Source: UTCHB3 sp008363265 (GTDB taxonomy: Bacteria; Bacteroidota; Ignavibacteria; Ignavibacteriales; Ignavibacteriaceae). Taken from it: a DNA stretch of 64,000 nucleotides. The first letter of the stretch is position 1. Each line of letters begins with the position of its first letter. The stretch covers positions 1 to 64,000 of the forward strand of contig BTUW01000016.1 in the NCBI GenBank assembly GCA_045863055.1. Reading direction: 5' to 3'. The notes under the pieces are model-generated. The model was not told where the DNA came from, did not search any database, and saw only the letters and a list, made by a program, of their open reading frames with translations. Of this stretch, positions 62,094 through 64,000 are shown piece after piece. The translations under genes and the position numbers were made by a program.

Positions 62094-63500
62094 ATGCCGG
62101 TGAATACAGCGAAGCTGAATGGCCGTGTCTACGCCGCCGCGATAATATCGGTTATCGTGCTCCTCGCGCTTCAGATATTCCTGATCAGGAACACGGAAGA
62201 TGTTCTCATTCCCTTCGTATTCCTCCTTGCAGCCGCCGGGGTGCTCCTTCTTACAACCGTGATGAACGATTTCTCCCAGTTCCTGCTGTTCCTCTCAGTT
62301 GTAACTTTCGCCTACGCCGATTCCGCCTTCAATTACTATCTGAACTATATAGTCATTCAGGATCTCCCCGTGATCTTTCTCGGGGTACTGGCGATGATAT
62401 CATGGTTTTCCGCCTCCGGTTCCCTTAGGATCGGTACAGGATATTTCGGCAAGCCGTTGCTTCTGATGTTCATAGCCGCATTTCTTATGATGATCTTCGG
62501 TATCGTGAGGGGCAACAACTCATACTTCAGTGTTTACGAGTTCGTTCAGTTTATTTACCTTCTGCTGGCATTCCCCATTTCATACATGATCCGGGAACCG
62601 AAGAAGTACAACACGATCTTTAACATCCTCTTGGCCGCGGCGGTGGTGATCAGCTTCCAGTATATCCTCTTTGGTATCCTTTATTACACCGATACAAGAT
62701 ACACCACATTCCACGCGAGCATGTATCCGGTGTTCATAGCACTCCTCGTTTCAAAATTCATCTTTCTAAAAGGTGAAGTGCTGAAGAGGATCGGAATTGT
62801 TGCGCTTATCATCTTTTATGCCGCAGGCGCGTACGGAACTCTCACACGTTCCGTCTGGATATCAATGGTGATCGCACTCGTGGCCACCGTTGGATTCTAC
62901 TACTACGACAACAACCGGGAACGCCTGCAGAAATATTCGAACTTCCTGATCATGGTTTCAGCAGTGGCTACGGTGATGTTCCTCTACTCTTTCGTGGTGA
63001 CTTCTGTTGAGACAGCACATAAAGAAGGACTTGATTACGCAACCAACAGATCGGAAAGGCTTGAGTCACTCTCCGCCCCTTCTTCGGATGCTTCATTCCT
63101 GATGAGGGTCGAGATCGCTTATTACCTTTATGAGAAGTTCATGGCTTCACCACTTATCGGTGAAGGCCTCGGCAGCTCGGTAACCTACAAGATATTCGGC
63201 GACAGCGAACTCTATTACCCCGACAGTGTATGGTTCTATTACCTCTGGAAGGGGGGCATTCTGTACTTCGTCCTCGCGGTGTGGCTTTACACACGGCTGT
63301 TCAAGTCGGCTATAAGGATCTACCGCGCGTCTGAAGACCTGACCGTCAGGATATACATGCTCGCGATAATCGGCGGATTCACCGCGATGATGTTCTACGG
63401 TCTCTTTGCACCGCAGCTCATCAAGTACAGCAAGCTGAACCTGGTGTTCGCCATCCTTTACGCGTTCGTGATATCGGAGGAGAAGAAACTTGACGCGTAA
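62094..63500 (+). CDS. O-antigen polymerase/ligase-like membrane protein (Wzy type)
   Basis: A 468-residue protein with about 11 transmembrane helices and a periplasmic loop near residues 305-355 (KEGLDYATNRSERLESLSAP, then FMASPLIGEGLGSS) that resembles the Wzy_C/O-antigen ligase region. It has the helix pattern of such proteins, e.g. LTRSVWISMVIALVATVGFYYY with the Arg often found before the loop. It would polymerise the exported units (Wzy) or attach them to an acceptor (WaaL); the presence of wzz-like and wzx-like genes favours Wzy. It starts 2 nt after the flippase, and its end overlaps the next gene. Confidence 0.8.
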   Translation: MPVNTAKLNGRVYAAAIISVIVLLALQIFLIRNTEDVLIPFVFLLAAAGVLLLTTVMNDFSQFLLFLSVVTFAYADSAFNYYLNYIVIQDLPVIFLGVLAMISWFSASGSLRIGTGYFGKPLLLMFIAAFLMMIFGIVRGNNSYFSVYEFVQFIYLLLAFPISYMIREPKKYNTIFNILLAAAVVISFQYILFGILYYTDTRYTTFHASMYPVFIALLVSKFIFLKGEVLKRIGIVALIIFYAAGAYGTLTRSVWISMVIALVATVGFYYYDNNRERLQKYSNFLIMVSAVATVMFLYSFVVTSVETAHKEGLDYATNRSERLESLSAPSSDASFLMRVEIAYYLYEKFMASPLIGEGLGSSVTYKIFGDSELYYPDSVWFYYLWKGGILYFVLAVWLYTRLFKSAIRIYRASEDLTVRIYMLAIIGGFTAMMFYGLFAPQLIKYSKLNLVFAILYAFVISEEKKLDA

Positions 63501-64000
63501 CATTGTTCATCTTGTTTCACCCTATCTCTTCAACACAGGAAGCTGGATATACTCTCAGATGAAGAATCTGAAGGGGTACGAGAGCCATGTTTTCACAACT
63601 TTCCGGGAAAACCCGGAGCAGTACCCCCACGAAAGCGTGGTTGCCGCGTGGGAGTTTCCTGAACCTAAAAAATTTGTTTCCCGCTTTATGCTGAGGTTTT
63701 TCGACCGTCAGGGTGTCTTCTACAGACCGCATCACGACCGGTTGAAGCCCCTTCTCTATCAGGCACACATGGGTTTCGAGGGGGTGAGATGGCTTGAGTT
63801 TGTAAAAGGCACCAAAACACCGCTCGTAACAACTTTTTACGGACAGGATGTATCCAAACTTGGCCGGCTTGAATACTGGCAAAAGAAGTATCTGAAACTT
63901 TTCGAATACGGTTCTCTCTTCCTCGCCGAAGGGAGCAACCTGAAAAATGAACTTGTGAAGCTCGGCTGTCCCGAAGAGAAGGTGGCCGTTCAGCACCTCG
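63490..64000 (+). CDS. Glycosyltransferase (GT4-like), N-terminal part, cut by the window end
   Basis: The frame is open from a TTG at 63490 to the last base (about 170 residues): TRNIVHLVSPYLFNTGSWIY, then HVFTTFRENPEQY, YQAHMGFEGVRWLEFV, TPLVTTFYGQDVSKLG, FLAEGSNLKNELVKLGCPEEKVAV. The FYGQDVS and EGSNLKNEL...GCPEEKV pieces are typical of the N-terminal acceptor domain and linker of GT-B family 4 transferases; the donor domain lies beyond the window. The TTG start overlaps the previous stop by 11 nt, as with other junctions of this genome. It would add a sugar to the cluster's repeating unit. Confidence 0.8.
   Translation, partial: MTRNIVHLVSPYLFNTGSWIYSQMKNLKGYESHVFTTFRENPEQYPHESVVAAWEFPEPKKFVSRFMLRFFDRQGVFYRPHHDRLKPLLYQAHMGFEGVRWLEFVKGTKTPLVTTFYGQDVSKLGRLEYWQKKYLKLFEYGSLFLAEGSNLKNELVKLGCPEEKVAVQHL

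Noticed and set aside
63517..63996. Minus-strand frame at the right edge
   Set aside because: It is the complement of a clearly glycosyltransferase-like plus-strand frame that continues the operon.

Overview
The window looks like a scaffold from a draft or metagenome-assembled genome (one run of exactly 100 Ns at 9064-9163) of a free-living member of the Bacteroidota/Chlorobiota group, most likely Ignavibacteria-like. Three things point there: many secreted proteins with type IX secretion (T9SS) type A C-terminal sorting domains of the NPNPFNP/NPFNG kind, promoters with the Bacteroidetes TAnnTTTG -7 element (e.g. 52331-52338 on the minus strand), and a Bacteroidota-like gene set. The lineage is an inference from these features, not from a marker-gene search.

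Layout. (1) 1-5450 is a visibly AT-rich accessory stretch: the 3' part of a type I restriction specificity gene, a GmrSD-like DUF262/HNH nuclease, a collapsed IS21 element, an ORF6N/PLD-like protein with a striking palindrome, and a DUF1801 gene. (2) 5499-19377 is core chromosome: gcvP, a CoA-binding protein, an Omp85 barrel broken by the gap, an RNase H-type protein, a close-packed unit DUF3098-eutN-dprA-mlaF, a small protein plus nucleotidyltransferase pair, rpmB, and ccmCDEF. (3) 20505-45306 is the outstanding region: nine large secreted YCF48/Asp-box beta-propeller proteins in one direction, alternating between a ~705-residue type (A) and a ~1110-residue type (B), plus one shortened B (C) and one membrane acyltransferase in the middle: A1 B1 A2 B2 A3 C | acyltransferase | B3 A4 B4. 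The first six are separated by only 7-16 nt. (4) 45307-45474 is filled exactly by 21 contiguous octamer repeats. (5) 45475-52306 (minus strand) is the classical yceD-rpmF-plsX-fabH-fabD-fabG-acpP-fabF-rnc lipid synthesis operon. (6) 52909-64000 is a surface-polysaccharide cluster: DprE1/DprE2-like enzymes, sugar aminotransferase, Wzz, hexapeptide acyltransferase, methyltransferase, AsnB, Wzx flippase, Wzy/ligase-like polymerase and a glycosyltransferase that runs off the end.

How the parts may work together. The A/B array would be exported across the outer membrane by a T9SS encoded elsewhere and anchored on, or released from, the cell surface; the polysaccharide cluster would build the surface glycan. 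A functional link between them is speculation. Most likely novel points: the alternating A/B array with locally homogenised sorting domains, the uninterrupted octamer array, a palindrome shared by the ORF6N coding region and the DNA downstream, a CXXXY-type CcmE, a lone EutN/CcmL protein, and a DprE1 homologue with alanine at the position of the mycobacterial drug-target cysteine.
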